Below are positions 1-8,500 of a DNA stretch of 64,000 bases, in pieces. Under the pieces are notes generated by a model. That model was not told where the DNA came from and did no database searches. It worked only from the letters and a program-made list of their open reading frames with translations. The stretch spans positions 1-64,000 of the forward strand of contig JAWBQJ010000001.1 in the NCBI GenBank assembly GCA_038845865.1, read 5' to 3'. Origin of the DNA: Desulfurococcaceae archaeon (GTDB lineage: Archaea > Thermoproteota > Thermoprotei_A > Sulfolobales > Desulfurococcaceae). Made by a program: the position numbers and the translations under genes. Numbering within the stretch: the first letter of the stretch is position 1; every line of letters begins with the position of its first letter.

Positions 1-2
1 TC

Positions 3-176
3 GCTAAGAAGGAGGTTGAGCTGTTCGCTAAGAAGTTAAATGCTGCGTTCCTCGACGAGGTAACCCCCACTAAACTAGCCATGGCGCTAGATGAAGCCGG
101 GAGAAAGCCCGTTCCAGTATACAGCAACGGGGCCACTAAGATAGCGGAGCATATTACGGGTAGGGGTGCAAGCTAA
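3..176 (+). CDS. C-terminal end of an unidentified protein (partial)
   Basis: Only the last 57 codons are in the window; the frame is open to the left edge and ends at TAA 174-176. The tail is helical and charged, with a segment reading FLDEV followed about 22 residues later by PVPVYSNGATKIAEHI. That spacing resembles the C-terminus of MinD/Mrp-type P-loop ATPases (a strand with an Asp/Glu-Xaa-Pro turn, then a Ser and a final helix), but no diagnostic motif is inside the window, so this is only a guess. It could equally be another alpha/beta enzyme. Confidence 0.6.
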   Translation, partial: AKKEVELFAKKLNAAFLDEVTPTKLAMALDEAGRKPVPVYSNGATKIAEHITGRGAS

Positions 177-247
177 TCAGGGGCTGGACCACTCCTCCGG
201 ACTGGTAGTGATTTCCTCTCCTCGACGAGGAGCCCCCTGGCATTTTC

Positions 248-469
248 GTGAGCGTTCTAACGACGTACGCTTTTGCAACAACACTCCTCGCTGTACTGGT
301 GTTCGCTTTGACACGTAGCATACTCGTGAGCTTTGCGCTCTACATCAGTGTTATTGGATGGTGGGGTTGGCTACTGTGGGTGCTCAGCGTGGCCTCAACC
401 GTAGACCCGGTAGTAGCCGTAGCCCTATCTATCGCAATGCCTCTCTTCGAACTAATGCCTGCGACGTAG
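248..469 (+). CDS. Small hydrophobic membrane protein, 73 aa
   Basis: This frame runs from GTG 248 to TAG and encodes a protein that is almost all hydrophobic, with two predicted membrane helices (about residues 8-34 and 36-65) separated by a short polar turn with Arg23. I do not recognise a family. Its 3' end overlaps the 3' end of the convergent surface-protein gene by 18 bp, a tail-to-tail arrangement common in compact archaeal genomes. No strong ribosome binding site is seen, but the spacer before it has a pyrimidine- and G-rich stretch. It may be a chance frame; the coherent helix pattern makes it more likely real. Confidence 0.45.
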   Translation: MSVLTTYAFATTLLAVLVFALTRSILVSFALYISVIGWWGWLLWVLSVASTVDPVVAVALSIAMPLFELMPAT

Positions 470-1759
470 TCGGGTTAATACGAGCACCACTATGAGCACC
501 GTTACTGCCGTTCCCATGGTGACTAGTACTTGTGGTTGCTTGTACCAGGGTTCCTCGTGTTCTAGGATGTTTAGTGTTATGGGGTACTCCTTCGTGATGT
601 TTCCACTAGTTGCTACGAGTACTACCGTGTACGCCCCGGCTCGTGCCTCCTGGGAGACGGTGACGATTAGCGTAGTCGATGTTGACGGCACGACCAGCTC
701 CGTGCCCAGAGCGTAGGAAACACCTTTAGGCGTGTTTAAGACCATTAGGGAGACTGCTTGAACGGGCTCCCCTTCACCTAGAACAACCACTCCTACTATA
801 GCCGAGCCACCCCTGTACACCTGGATACTACTGGGCTCTACTTTCACGTTGAAATCGAACGGCTTCACTTCCCTGAAGTTCGCTCTCAGGCTTACTTGAC
901 CGCATACAAACAGCTCCGTTGGGTTACTATGCCTATCGTAGGTTGAGCACTCCGCGTATATATCTGTCCACTCCTCGAACACGTATCCCTGCCCCGGTAT
1001 GGCCGTTAAGCGCATGTATGTTCCATCATCTACCCAGTACTCGCCTGGAGGAGGATTGGTGGTGCCGTTGCCTCTACCAACCCCTACATGAACCAAGTAC
1101 TCGACGTGGTATGACCTGCTCAAAGTACCTGGGCCCGTGACCGTTAAATTAATGCAACCGGCATCGTGATTGGCGTACCTTCTATAGCCACTAGTAGAGT
1201 GGACGAACTCCTCGAAGCAGCACGCGTGCTGAGAGCCTTCATCCCACCAGAACGAGTATGGAAGCAGGTCTATATCTATGAAAGCGCCGTCGACGGAGAG
1301 GGGGGCTAGGGGAAACGCAATATCTGGTCCCAGCCCCTCGGCATTAAAGACCCACAAGTACTGTACCTTGTACTCCGCTAAAACAGTACCACTGCTTTCC
1401 GGGGCGTAGAGGGTGCCTCCCATACCCGTTGCGATACCGCTTGTCGATCGCCAGGCGTAGCGCTTGCCCTCGGTAATCGATGGAACGTGATCTACCCACT
1501 GATATGAATGCACCGAGCCGGGGCTCCAATTAAAGCTCACGGGCAGGTCCGCGACACGGTAGTCCACGCCATCAACCGTGAGAACGGTAGCATCCAGCGA
1601 AACGTCCTCCCCGATCCCGGTAATCGAGAAGGACACTGTGACCACTTCTCCTTGAGCCGTCGGCAACCCCCTGCTACCACACGTGTACACTAGTAGCGCA
1701 AGGAGTAGCAGAAGGTAGATGCTCAATGCGCTAGAGGTCCTGGAGGGCGCTCCTAGCAA
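452..1759 (-). CDS. Secreted, membrane-anchored surface protein with InlB-type repeat
   Basis: The 435-aa product has an N-terminal signal segment (about residues 10-30), a long extracellular part rich in Ser, Thr, Val and Gly, and a C-terminal membrane helix followed by a basic RLRRRH tail, so it should sit on the outer face of the cytoplasmic membrane. Residues of about 225-298 match the divergent InlB B-repeat pattern (GNGTTNPPPGEYWVDDGT, then a GYVFEEW core and ending LRANF). Residues of about 300-400 look like an immunoglobulin-like NEW3/alpha-galactosidase-associated domain. Two earlier copies of a related beta unit (each ending in an ALW- or EYL-type strand) are visible. Role: probably adhesion or cell-envelope structure; no catalytic motif is seen. 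Confidence 0.7.
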   Translation of the reverse strand: MLGAPSRTSSALSIYLLLLLALLVYTCGSRGLPTAQGEVVTVSFSITGIGEDVSLDATVLTVDGVDYRVADLPVSFNWSPGSVHSYQWVDHVPSITEGKRYAWRSTSGIATGMGGTLYAPESSGTVLAEYKVQYLWVFNAEGLGPDIAFPLAPLSVDGAFIDIDLLPYSFWWDEGSQHACCFEEFVHSTSGYRRYANHDAGCINLTVTGPGTLSRSYHVEYLVHVGVGRGNGTTNPPPGEYWVDDGTYMRLTAIPGQGYVFEEWTDIYAECSTYDRHSNPTELFVCGQVSLRANFREVKPFDFNVKVEPSSIQVYRGGSAIVGVVVLGEGEPVQAVSLMVLNTPKGVSYALGTELVVPSTSTTLIVTVSQEARAGAYTVVLVATSGNITKEYPITLNILEHEEPWYKQPQVLVTMGTAVTVLIVVLVLTRLRRRH

Positions 1760-2321
1760 GTAAAATTACCTCGTGTACAGCATTGAGTAAAGCCCTTAAT
1801 ATAGTTCTCAGCGACATCTACGTACCCAGAGAACCGAGCTTAAACACCTCTCGGTGAGTTAGTACAGCAATCAACCTCCTCACTACTCGGAGTCAGGCCA
1901 GTTAGAGCGGTCGTGGTCCTCGTCGGGCATACCCACATACCGGCTGAACATGAAGGTAAACAGCATCCAAGTGTTAAATCCCGGAAGCTGCGAACAACCG
2001 AGAGACCGGGGTCTAAGGGCGTCCTACGCGATACTGGACACGGAAAACAACGTGTACGAGCAGTACGGAGTTGAATACTATGTAGGCAAAGTACTACTGG
2101 AGCTACAATTGCTAAAACTACAATGAAATGTACTTTAAATGGCTTAAAGCTATATTCAAAACCGGTAAACCATTAGAAAGAATTGATTATGGCGTTAGGC
2201 GATCTAGACTAACAATGACAATGCGCCGGGGTACTGAAGCGTGCTTGTGACTTAATGCGACTGACCTTAGGCTGGTTTCCGGCATCAACTAGGCGCGGGA
2301 ACCTTATTAAATGGAAAATTA
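1760..2321. other. Spacer with decayed sequence before the glycosyltransferase gene
   Basis: Apart from the phosphodiesterase remnant I see no gene here. The last 190 bases are AT-rich and hold the likely promoter of the downstream gene: an ACCTTATTAAATGG element about 20 bases before its ATG would serve as TATA box for a short or leaderless transcript. Confidence 0.5.
1859..2126 (+). pseudogene. Remnant of a YfcE/MJ0936-type metallophosphoesterase
   Basis: Two reading frames carry successive conserved pieces of one family. From about 1859 to 1951 the frame reads LLGVRPVRAVVVLV then GHTHIPAEHE, the C-terminal GHTH metal-binding motif of the MJ0936/YfcE phosphodiesterases. The next frame, 1950-2126, reads VNSIQVLNPGSCEQPRDRGL and then SYAILD, the following NPGS segment of the same family. 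A +1 shift near 1950 therefore separates them, and the N-terminal two thirds (DxH and GNCD motifs) is missing because the surface-protein gene lies where it should be. This is a decayed, truncated gene. Confidence 0.7.
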
Positions 2322-3677
2322 ATGATGGTAATCGCGGAAGGGCCGGGTCTAACAAGCATGGATAGAATAAAACTGAGCATTATCACCCAGAACTTTAACT
2401 CGTATAGCTATCTACCGTTATCAATGCTAAGCCTGTATAGCGCTTTCAAAACCCTAGCTGAACTCGGCAATATAGCTGAGGGAAGGGTGCTACTCATAGA
2501 TAGCTCATCTACCGACGGATCGTACGAGAAACTGTGCCGGCTCGGATCAGAATTATCGAGGAAAACAGCCGTGGACTTCGAGTGTAGAAGGTTGAATAAA
2601 GACCTCGGCAACAGCTTTGCAATAACCTACGGTTTTCTCCTTGAAAAGAGGAGAGGCACTAATTACTTGTTAAACATGGACAACGACTTCATTATTCTCC
2701 ACTCAAATGCAGTCAGGGAAATGGTAGACCTGGCCGAGGAATTCGACCTACTAAAGACTAAATACCATGCAATTACAACCATGTACATCATGGGGAATAG
2801 AGATAGATTCCTAAAACACTTAAACTCTAACGAGAAACAAGACCTCGATGAGGCCATGAACTTCGTGTACAGAGATGCGGAGAACTCCAACTTAATAATG
2901 CCTAATATAGGTTACGTGAATGTTCTTAATCGGCCTTTTCCGTTGCTTCCTGTAGTGTCTCGAAAGGATTTTAATAGCATAATCAACGAGAAGGGGTGTC
3001 CGCCAAAGGTGCTGATCTCCGCGTTTGTTCCAGCCACCTTCACCTTATACAATCCGAGCACTGCGCCCATACCTCCTTATTTCTACATCCTTGGAGATGA
3101 CATCTCCTCAGGGCTAGAACACGCAAAAAGAGGCTACCTCAACGTTGTATTGACAAAGTTTGGAGGAATACACTACATTGCAACCTCACAAAAAGTAAAT
3201 AGCGTAAGGCTTTACTTCGGCTTTAGGAATAGTGTTCTGTGTAATTCCTCTACTGGGCTCCGAGGGGTACTACACAAATTTACCTGGCTTGTTTACAGCA
3301 TCCTCTACTCAACAGTAGGTGTTTTTAACCTCAGACACGTTATAAAACAAGGACTTGCATTTAGTGAGCTCTTAATGTCATCTTATTACTACAGTAATAT
3401 GAAACTAAAACCATATATTGCTAAGTACGCAGTGCTTGGAGCTTTACACGGTACCATGAGCAGCCATCGCTTTAAGAGAAAAATTGAACGGTGGTTCAGT
3501 AAATTTGTCCTGAAGCACGGTGTTGACTATCTGGATTACACTAGACTTGACTATACCACGTGGAGTAATAGCTCATTCTCACTTAAGAACTTATTGCTAT
3601 ACCTAATAATGCCCGAAAAGGCGGTGAGGAAAGACGTTGGAGTGAACATCCTTAGTCGCAGGCTTAGAAGAAATTAG
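2322..3677 (+). CDS. Family 2-like glycosyltransferase, 451 aa
   Basis: The N-terminal half has a GT-A fold signature: LSIITQNFNSY at residues 18-28, DSSSTDGS at 60-67 (nucleotide-binding loop) and MDNDF at 119-123 in the DxD position that binds metal and sugar nucleotide. The protein therefore probably transfers a sugar from a nucleotide donor to a lipid or S-layer glycan acceptor. The C-terminal half is basic and amphipathic with no clear domain. An alternative start, ATG 2358, begins exactly at the fold and may be the true one. Codon use is more AT-rich than in most neighbours, suggesting a surface-glycan island. It is convergent with the next glycosyltransferase. Confidence 0.75.
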   Translation: MMVIAEGPGLTSMDRIKLSIITQNFNSYSYLPLSMLSLYSAFKTLAELGNIAEGRVLLIDSSSTDGSYEKLCRLGSELSRKTAVDFECRRLNKDLGNSFAITYGFLLEKRRGTNYLLNMDNDFIILHSNAVREMVDLAEEFDLLKTKYHAITTMYIMGNRDRFLKHLNSNEKQDLDEAMNFVYRDAENSNLIMPNIGYVNVLNRPFPLLPVVSRKDFNSIINEKGCPPKVLISAFVPATFTLYNPSTAPIPPYFYILGDDISSGLEHAKRGYLNVVLTKFGGIHYIATSQKVNSVRLYFGFRNSVLCNSSTGLRGVLHKFTWLVYSILYSTVGVFNLRHVIKQGLAFSELLMSSYYYSNMKLKPYIAKYAVLGALHGTMSSHRFKRKIERWFSKFVLKHGVDYLDYTRLDYTTWSNSSFSLKNLLLYLIMPEKAVRKDVGVNILSRRLRRN

Positions 3678-3701
3678 CGCCTTCTTCAGGAGACTAGTCG
3701 T

Positions 3702-4496
3702 TTAAGTAGCCCGGAATCCATGGTACAGATGTACTATCCTCATTCTTCCGTATTCACGGTGAAATTCGTATTTTTTTGTCCTATGAATAAGCGCGTGAAT
3801 GTAGCCTACGATATTGTATAAGTACGCTTTCATGTCTTTACGCTGGTGCTCCCTCATCTTTCTCGTTACCTTAAGGTATATTCTCGTTAGAGGTAACAAT
3901 AGCAGTAGAATTGGGGGCATCCCCCACTTGTAATACTCGATTCCATAGGCGTACTCTCTATCCTTTAATGTGATAATTGGAGGGACCTCGATACTACCTT
4001 TACCATTATAATCTAGCGGCCACGCCCCCCTTGAGATGGCGAGTGCAAATATAAACCTATCGTCACAGTAATTTACCGGGTACCTGTTCTTCATCAATAC
4101 CTTGAAGAAGGCTGTAGAGATTAGCAGGGCCGAACCTATTCCCGATACCAATGGTTTCTGTGCTATGAGGTTATACAAGTAGTCCTTCGGGAGGACGACG
4201 TCGCCGTCTACCTTGAAAAGGTAGTGGTACTGATGAAGGCCGGTTTTCCTTTCAATGAACAGTAACGCCACGTTAAAAGAGTACCCGATTCTAATTGGTA
4301 CGGGCCACGAGGATCTCGTGGAGACAACTATGTTCGGTATATCGAGACCGCGCTTCTTTAGGTCGATCGGCGATGCCGAAATAACGTATATGTCTTGCAA
4401 AACCCCAACCTGGTTTACTACGCTCTCAAGGCTTTCCCTGTTAAAGGTCGACTCGTCCTTGGTGAAGTATAACGTGAGTACTCTAATCACGAACAC
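3702..4496 (-). CDS. Glycosyltransferase-like protein, 264 aa
   Basis: A short GT-A-type protein. The N-terminus has a beta strand and a conserved loop typical of GT2 enzymes, KVDGD at residues 95-99 is the DxD metal/nucleotide-sugar motif, and YCDDRF at 143-148 is in the place of the acceptor-side acidic motif. A hydrophobic segment around 213-230 (PPILLLLLPLTRIYL) suggests membrane association. It follows the mutase-like gene on the same strand after a 31-base gap, so the two are probably co-transcribed. It likely adds a sugar in cell-surface glycan or glycolipid synthesis; the substrate cannot be read from sequence. Confidence 0.65.
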   Translation of the reverse strand: MFVIRVLTLYFTKDESTFNRESLESVVNQVGVLQDIYVISASPIDLKKRGLDIPNIVVSTRSSWPVPIRIGYSFNVALLFIERKTGLHQYHYLFKVDGDVVLPKDYLYNLIAQKPLVSGIGSALLISTAFFKVLMKNRYPVNYCDDRFIFALAISRGAWPLDYNGKGSIEVPPIITLKDREYAYGIEYYKWGMPPILLLLLPLTRIYLKVTRKMREHQRKDMKAYLYNIVGYIHALIHRTKKYEFHREYGRMRIVHLYHGFRAT

Positions 4497-4527
4497 GCAC
4501 CCGAGAACACGTGAGGCGATCCTGATT

Positions 4528-5829
4528 TTAAACTGACACGTTGAGCTTGTTCAAGACGTCCATTAAAACCATGTCCATGTTCAAGTAACGCCAGCTACCC
4601 CACCTTCCCAGGGAGACAATTCCATGTTTATTAACTTCTACGAGTACCTCAGACCTTTTCGTGGATGCGTTTATCCTGTGTATTGGGTACCCGTATTCGT
4701 GGACGTACTTTTTAGCGAAAATTACCTCGCCGCTCTCAAATACCCCGAGCTTTTCGAGATCATCAATGGTTCTTTCAACAACATTTGCTGGAACGTCCAC
4801 CCCTCTAGGAACTGATATTTCGGCTATTACTAGCGATTTACCGGGGGGCGCATTACAGGGGCTGTAATTGCTTAACCACGCGTATCTGTGAAATAGAATT
4901 CTCTCATCCGGAACGTAGATCCAGTGGTGGTTGGGAGCCCGTTTATCTACTGCGACCGCTACAACCACTATTTTATTATAGTCTAGGAAATCCAGTTGCT
5001 CGGGCCCGTAGCTCACGTCTACTTCAAGTACTTTAATTAAATCGGGCAGTGGAATAGTGCTATAGACCTTTTTGCTTCTTATTTCATTGTTTACCACTAA
5101 ATGTCTATCCATTTTCCTGATGCTTGAAACCGGGTAATTAGTTATTATTTGAACGCCGCGATCCACCGCCTCTTTGAGAACGGGCTCGAACAAAGCATAT
5201 ATCCCGCCCTTAAACGGGTAGTAGAACTTAGCCTGCTCCGAATAACCGATAGTTGGCATTCCCAGAGCCGATTTCACTATATCCCTCCAATCAGGTATAG
5301 GTAGCCTTCCAGGCGTGTGAACCCAGTCCACGTCTATCTCGTTGAGAGGCCTCTTCCAGATCTTCTTGTTATACGGAACTAGGTACTTGTTCGCAATCCA
5401 CCTGCCGAAGAGCCCGTAAATCCATTCTTCGAGGTTTCCCGGCTCCCAGCCATCTCTTAGCGAGAGTAATGCCTCTAGGAAAGATACTAGGGCTTCGTAG
5501 CGTTCCTCGACTGGGAGCACGTAAAGCCCGTTTTCAAGTGGATACGGTACAAGCGTCTCCATTAGCTTTACGTAAGAAAGCCGTGTATGAGAGCATACGT
5601 TATTGCCAAGCATAGAGAGCATTCTGCCCAGTATCTCCTTGCTCTTGGAGAAAATAACGTGCGAGCCCCCGATGTCTATGGTGAACCCGCCTACGTACTC
5701 GCTCCTGAGTAGACCTCCCACGGTACTTTCCTTTTCCAGGCACACTACTCTTAACCCCTGCTCAGCCAGCGCCTTTGACGTTAAAATTCCCGCCCAGCCG
5801 CACCCCAGAACAACGGCGTCAACATCCAT
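4528..5829 (-). CDS. UDP-galactopyranose mutase / protoporphyrinogen-oxidase-like FAD protein
   Basis: The 433-aa product starts with a dinucleotide-binding fold: GCGWAG at residues 9-14, the acidic end of strand 2 in CLEKE near residue 32, and GGLLRSE at 38-44, then a glycine-rich DIGGSHVIFS segment. The mid region has PYPLENGLY and the KKIWKRPLNEID motif found in UDP-galactopyranose-mutase-like enzymes of glycan loci (COG1232 group). The family uses reduced FAD either for the pyranose-furanose rearrangement or for an unknown redox step. With two glycosyltransferases alongside, a sugar-nucleotide role is the better guess over haem synthesis, since no haem gene is near. Confidence 0.7.
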   Translation of the reverse strand: MDVDAVVLGCGWAGILTSKALAEQGLRVVCLEKESTVGGLLRSEYVGGFTIDIGGSHVIFSKSKEILGRMLSMLGNNVCSHTRLSYVKLMETLVPYPLENGLYVLPVEERYEALVSFLEALLSLRDGWEPGNLEEWIYGLFGRWIANKYLVPYNKKIWKRPLNEIDVDWVHTPGRLPIPDWRDIVKSALGMPTIGYSEQAKFYYPFKGGIYALFEPVLKEAVDRGVQIITNYPVSSIRKMDRHLVVNNEIRSKKVYSTIPLPDLIKVLEVDVSYGPEQLDFLDYNKIVVVAVAVDKRAPNHHWIYVPDERILFHRYAWLSNYSPCNAPPGKSLVIAEISVPRGVDVPANVVERTIDDLEKLGVFESGEVIFAKKYVHEYGYPIHRINASTKRSEVLVEVNKHGIVSLGRWGSWRYLNMDMVLMDVLNKLNVSV

Positions 5830-6734
5830 GGTGTGCTTACCCTGCGTTACTAAAGTAATGAGAGGACCTAGTAATTTTCTTTTCCACGCATCACGACAGT
5901 GTTAAAGCTTAACTAAGTTAATGAGGATTAAGATCCGTTGCGCACGCTGTAGCAGAGTACTCTATCGTTCTAACCGCAATCACGCTACATGAGGGATCTT
6001 GGTGAACGGGTGCAAGAACCTTAGTGGTCGGAGAGCCGTGGGAGGTCCTAAGATCTGTGTACCCAACAAGGTAGAGGAGGAGAACGTAGTCAATGTGTTT
6101 ATGAGGGAGTTCACCGGCGTAACTCCCTACACCGTGGAGGTCGCGGCTATAACGTCGTTTATGCTCAGTAAGTAGGTGGGCTTCACCGTGATGGCGGCTT
6201 TACTCCTGGTTAACTTGGTGATCGGCATGGTACACGGTCGCGGAGCGGCCGGGCGATCTGACCCTTAAAGTCGAAACTAGGGCCCTGGTTATCATTCTCG
6301 TAGAGTAGGTTATGGCTTTCCTGAACTCGTGTGCTAGTTTCACAAGCTTCATGTAGTCTTCTTCGGTGAGTGGTTCAAGCCTCTCAGCTACCGTTACGTA
6401 CCCTGCGAGTTTTTGATGCGCCCCTGACTCTATGTACCTGGTACTGTGACACGTACAACAACCTCTCTTCTGTAGAGGTGCTTTATTCTCTCACTGAGAT
6501 GCTTGGATATGTAGATGCAGAGCAAACCGTGGCTTGTCCTCGATGAGCGTGGCGAGGAGGATACCTCGTGCACCCTGCTTCGCTGCAGAGAGCCGGGTGA
6601 ACCGTGGGCAACCGCTGAAGACACGCTCCCGCAGGTGGGGCCGGGAGAAGAACAAACCGTTGAGAGGTAGATGGCTAGGAGGCTGGATACGGAAAAGCAT
6701 GAAAGCCTATGAACAGCTATCCACCAAGAAACGG
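5830..6734. other. Long decayed spacer
   Basis: Nine hundred bases with no intact gene. A 57-codon plus-strand frame (GTG 6002 to TAG 6175) is codon-like but unrecognised. The TnpB-like fragment at 6281-6436 lies on the minus strand. Between 6437 and 6700 two overlapping minus-strand frames carry plausible protein pieces (for example GILLATLIEDKPRFALHLHI, then SKHLSERIKHLYRREVVVRV in the next frame), which looks like one frameshifted dead gene of unknown family. Confidence 0.5.
6281..6436 (-). pseudogene. Probable N-terminal remnant of an IS605-type TnpB/OrfB
   Basis: The minus-strand frame reads YVTVAERLEPLTEEDYMKL, then VKLAHEFRKAITYSTRMI. This matches the N-terminal helical pattern of crenarchaeal OrfB proteins as I know them (a strand ending RLEPL, then a helix EEDY-x-KLV-x-LAHEFRKA). 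The frame ends near 6281 and neither the RuvC nor the zinc-finger parts are found downstream, so only a truncated fragment survives. No inverted ends or TnpA are visible. Identification is by eye and uncertain. Confidence 0.4.
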
Positions 6735-7868
6735 TTAAGGAATGATCTGCTGCCTATTCAGCACTGTTAGTACCGCAAATGATAGTATCTGAGTTAGTGC
6801 TGTGTATATCACGGCTAGCGACACGGATGTTTGTAGTAGGAGGGTTATTATGAATCCTCCAACACCCCATGAAACTCCATAGAGCATTCCGAAGACCCCG
6901 TAAGCCATTGCCAATCTATCCTTGTTAACTATGTCTGCTATTGAAGCCCTCATTATCGTCTCCGATATACCCATCGTAAACCCCCAGAAGACAGCTGCTA
7001 TATACGCAGCGGCCGTAACTCTCGTAGCCAGCAGTGGTATTATTGTCAGCGTTGCTATGGGGGCTAAGTAAAGGCTCCTGAACTTTACTACGTCGTACAA
7101 GTAGCCTATCGGGAAGGCCACTACAGCGTCTACGCCCATCGCAATGGCGTATAGCACTGCTATCTCCGCGTCTCCTAAAACCCCCCAGTACTTTAAGAAG
7201 TATGATGCTATGGCCCAGTGCGCGAAGCCGAGAGACTGAAAGGTCATAGAAGAAGTATAAAGCCAGAATCTCCTACCCATGCCTCTAAATGAAATTCTCT
7301 TCGGCGAGATCTCGACGCTCCTAACTCTCGGGTACAAAGACCACGCCGTGAATATGAATACCATTGCCATAGTCCCCGGAACTAGGAGTACTAAAAACGC
7401 GTTCGAGTAACCGTACCGCACGAGCATGTACGCGAAGAGCAGGGGGCCTGCTAGAGCTCCGACCTGGTCCATGACTTCGTGGAGGCCGAAGCCCTTCCCC
7501 TTACCAATACCCTCCGTGACCTCGGCCAGGATCACGTCTCTTAGAGGGGTTCTTAAACCCTTACCAACCCTCTCTACGAGGTATAGCGATGTAGCGGTCC
7601 ACCAGGAGCTTGTGAAAGCTAGTAAGGGTAAGAGTGTGACGTTCATGGCATAACCCAGCGCTATAAAGCCCCAGAAAGCAGCTGAAGACCCTATGTAGGA
7701 TGCCAAGGCACCGCTTACAAACCTAAGGACATACCCTAAAAACTCTCCTACTCCTACAATGGAGGAGGCTATTGCAGGTGCTTTCAGGTACTCCAGGTAG
7801 GCCCCGCTAACGGATCTGGCCCCCTCGTAAACCATATCAGCAGTCAGGGAGATAAGCCCGAGTAGCAC
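6735..7868 (-). CDS. Major facilitator superfamily transporter, 377 aa
   Basis: Eleven to twelve hydrophobic helices and an MFS-type loop (the VERVGKGLRTPLRDVILAEV region near residues 96-115) mark a small-molecule or drug efflux type MFS protein. The substrate is not readable. The start is unclear: GTG 7868 begins inside what should be the first helix. Upstream, the same frame continues for seven codons (RRILLVF just before the GTG) with no start codon before a stop, although this extension fits the usual N-terminus of the family. The protein may start at the GTG with a shortened first helix, or the 5' end may be damaged. Confidence 0.75.
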   Translation of the reverse strand: MLLGLISLTADMVYEGARSVSGAYLEYLKAPAIASSIVGVGEFLGYVLRFVSGALASYIGSSAAFWGFIALGYAMNVTLLPLLAFTSSWWTATSLYLVERVGKGLRTPLRDVILAEVTEGIGKGKGFGLHEVMDQVGALAGPLLFAYMLVRYGYSNAFLVLLVPGTMAMVFIFTAWSLYPRVRSVEISPKRISFRGMGRRFWLYTSSMTFQSLGFAHWAIASYFLKYWGVLGDAEIAVLYAIAMGVDAVVAFPIGYLYDVVKFRSLYLAPIATLTIIPLLATRVTAAAYIAAVFWGFTMGISETIMRASIADIVNKDRLAMAYGVFGMLYGVSWGVGGFIITLLLQTSVSLAVIYTALTQILSFAVLTVLNRQQIIP

Positions 7869-8500
7869 AAATACAAGCAGTATTCTCCTCTTCGTGCTTC
7901 ATCACCTGGTACGTTAATTTTAATTCAAGGCAGGTATTTAAAGCAATCAATGCGTACTCATGGTCGAGGAAGAAGGCATCGAACCGGAGGAGATCGCACT
8001 CGATCCTAAGTGAAGGCTGCTGGCGCGATAGATTCCTAGGATCAGAGAAGATCGGGCAACCCGTAGACGTCTACTCGCAGCCGGATCAAACCGCCCTCAA
8101 ACGCGTTAAGTCTTATATGAATCGCTCGCGGCAAGCTAGCGGGATACGGGCCGCCAGCGTAGGCTTTGAAGAACCCAAAATAATGCTGAAGGAGAAATCC
8201 TCGGCCCTTAAAGCCTAGGTAGAGGTGTAACCCTAAGAGGTGACCACGATATAGCTACGTCCGCGACACCGCTAACAATGAGGGCTCTCCAGCTCTTAGG
8301 GCTTGTGAACACGCTCCTCGCGTTTGGATTCTTACTATATGATACCTCTTTATCGTGATGAAAGATATGCTGGCAGAAAACAAGGAGTTTTCGGTTGTAA
8401 GAACGCCCTGTTCGAGGAAGTGAAGATTAAATGCCTCTCACAGTACTAATAGGCTTCTAAGGTATCGTCAGAGGGCTAGAAGAATAAAACGGCTAGGCCG
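7869..8500. other. Spacer without an intact gene
   Basis: Short plus-strand frames occur (for example ATG 8278 coding MRALQLLGLVNTLLAFGFLLY before a stop, and a charged 34-codon frame ending at 8218), which look like pieces of decayed genes. None is long enough or conserved enough to name. No repeat, tRNA or terminator hairpin is seen. Confidence 0.4.
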
